Position numbers and translations under genes: made by a program
Notes under the pieces: model-generated
What the model was told of the DNA's origin: nothing
Seen by the model: only the letters and a program-made list of their open reading frames with translations
Database searches by the model: none
NCBI GenBank assembly: GCA_964017155.1
Contig: OZ024861.1
Location: 34,070,693 to 34,134,692, forward strand
Reading direction: 5' to 3'
Length of the DNA: 64,000 bases
Origin: Oasisia sp. SBJ-2009
Lineage: Eukaryota; Annelida; Polychaeta; Sabellida; Siboglinidae
Part shown: in pieces, positions 62,331 through 64,000 of the stretch
Layout: each line of letters opens with the position of its first letter
How positions within the stretch are numbered: position 1 is the first letter of the stretch

Positions 62331-64000
62331 GGGGGGGTGGGGAAATCACTCAGTTAATTGTCATACTATGTAAATTACTCTTTCCTCATTCATATCAATA
62401 AAGTGTATGTGTCCTACAAATGTCAATCTGCTATCAATTATTTTAGTGATCATTAATGTTTTCTTCCTTTACAAATGTTGCGGTTATGGTTGAGAGTCAC
62501 GCACGAAAACGTCGCCAGTCAGGTTTAGAAATGGAGAAAAAATAAAATGTTTATGTATTTGAAAATAATTACTTTCATGCGAAAGTACATACATACAGCG
62601 TTTTGAAACAATCAATTTCATCATCCAAGCTATTTATGATTTTTTTCGCACCAACTCATCAAACAGTGACGATATATTTGCCAAAATGTCCAATGTATCC
62701 TACGTCATCCGCCACATTGTCGTACTAAATATGCATGAATATACTTTAAAATAATGATTAATAAATGAAAATTTCGCGTACTGCAAGCTGATATCATGGC
62801 TATGAAGTTTATAGAATTGATTCTTCAGGTTCAGATTATTTTAAATATGATATTTCTTGTTTGCTAAATGTGAGCTTGTTTTGAAGATGCAGAAAAATGT
62901 GTAGTTGCAAAGGTTGTCCGTTTTCCAAAAGCCACAGTTATTGAATCAAGTAGGCCACGTAAATGCTTTTGGTACGACGTCTTGCATTGGGATCTTGTGT
63001 TCAATTGCATCAAAATAGTCATCGTCTGAACAAACTATATGGTAGCTGGCGTAGCTTTCCTCAAAGGACGTCCATGGATAACGTAGAATACAAACATTTC
63101 TGAACGTTAATGCGCAATATAGATACGTTTTACATATGTAATATTATGAAAACATAATGAATGTTGGGGCTAGTTAAATTAATTAAATATATAGTACCTT
63201 GATATGATTGTTATTAAAATGGTTTGCGTTAAATACATGCGTAATGAATGAAGTTAAGCTAAATCGTGACAGTGTATTCATTCAATCATCAACAACGATA
63301 CAATGCACAATATATTATATCACTTAACACTTATTTTCACATCTGGAGCATTTATGGAAACATCAACAACTGAAATGTCTTGATGAAGTAGCGTAATTAT
63401 CATGACAAATTAAAGTGTACACTGCAGCATGCGGATAACTTAGAATACATACGAATGTAATAAGTTATTATCATTGATCTATTGAAAGATACTGTTAAAT
63501 ACAAGATTACCTGAACATATACTCAACATGTTACAAAGTACTGCAGCACATATGTAACGTTTCATAGCACAGGTATACGTACTCATGTTTCAGCAATCAT
63601 ATTTGCTGATAACGTAGAATACAAAATAATGTTGTGCATTTTGGCAGCATTTTAACATTAGACAGGGATACAACTGTCGTGTTATTACAAGACCACATTG
63701 TTGTCGTATATGACAGAAGAAATAGCAGTGATCTGGTCATTCGTTGTTTTGCAAAATGAGTTTAGTTAACTTAGTTAACGTTGAATACAAATGATGTAGA
63801 ATACAAGATTGGATAACCACATATCAGTTCAGGTGAAATATGATCTCAGCATATAATGGACATTGCCTGAATACATGTTGTGACCTGCCTGTTGGCGCCG
63901 GAGGGACTAATGTTGTCAAGTTGTCCTTACCAATTACCCATAGATCTTCAGGACGTGGGCCTACTGTAACAACCCAAGACAGTATAAACATTTTATCAGC
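62331..64000. other. No gene recognised; recurring GATAACGTAGAATACAAA motif
   Basis: AT-rich sequence. The motif or a near copy occurs at about 63077, 63434, 63608 and 63774. Nothing between the copies looks homologous. Confidence 0.5.

Overview
This window is eukaryotic, almost certainly from a marine invertebrate animal. Signs are GT-AG introns, tRNA-derived and APE-type retroelements, THAP-type DNA transposons, long di- and tetranucleotide arrays, and very few host exons. I cannot name the species. No bacterial-style operon, rRNA gene or CRISPR array is visible. Nearly everything recognisable is mobile DNA in several states of decay, often nested. Only two small stretches look like host-gene exons: a possible signal-peptide first exon near 50.7 kb and a fibronectin type III exon at 58.8-59.1 kb.

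Layout. 0-5 kb: two fragments of one non-LTR retrotransposon, sharing 375 identical bases, between (TA)n and (GATT)n arrays and a tandem duplication. 5.8-6.7 kb: a tRNA-derived SINE-like unit followed by a 674-bp element with TTAA target duplications (piggyBac-like). 7.1-9.4 kb: a decayed three-exon gene of the DUF7869 type. 10.9-13.7 kb: a CR1/Jockey-like LINE with an internal deletion. 15.8-16.6 kb: a non-autonomous hAT-like element. 21.0-24.3 kb: a nearly complete minus-strand LINE with a 2A-like motif ahead of its endonuclease. 26.15-39.24 kb: a region bounded at both ends by clusters of GTGGGA motifs in overall inverted orientation, carrying a decayed multi-exon gene (acidic segment, basic motif, Myb/SANT-like segment, Cys-rich C-terminus). 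A 5.0-kb ISL2EU-type transposon is nested in its first intron, and a 2.1-kb minisatellite sits in a later intron. 45.9-49.9 kb: a 4.0-kb TIR element whose ends are packed with AATGGTATTC-like decamers in both orientations. 51-52.4 kb: a LINE 3' fragment beside (CA)n and a 720-bp tetranucleotide tract whose unit changes twice. 53.5-57.2 kb: a minus-strand Ty3/gypsy pol remnant whose integrase is split by a 1.9-kb TIR element. 57.2-62.3 kb: an RTE-like fragment, the FN3 exon and another minus-strand LINE fragment. The rest holds nothing I recognise.

The best candidate for a working system is the ISL2EU-type element at 26527-31540. It has matching TIRs, an AT duplication on each side and two convergent genes whose exons join in frame: a THAP + HTH + DDE transposase (492 aa) and a SAP-SWIM-YqaJ nuclease (509 aa). 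The second candidate is the 2A-bearing LINE, whose long ORF is broken by one frameshift and one nonsense codon.
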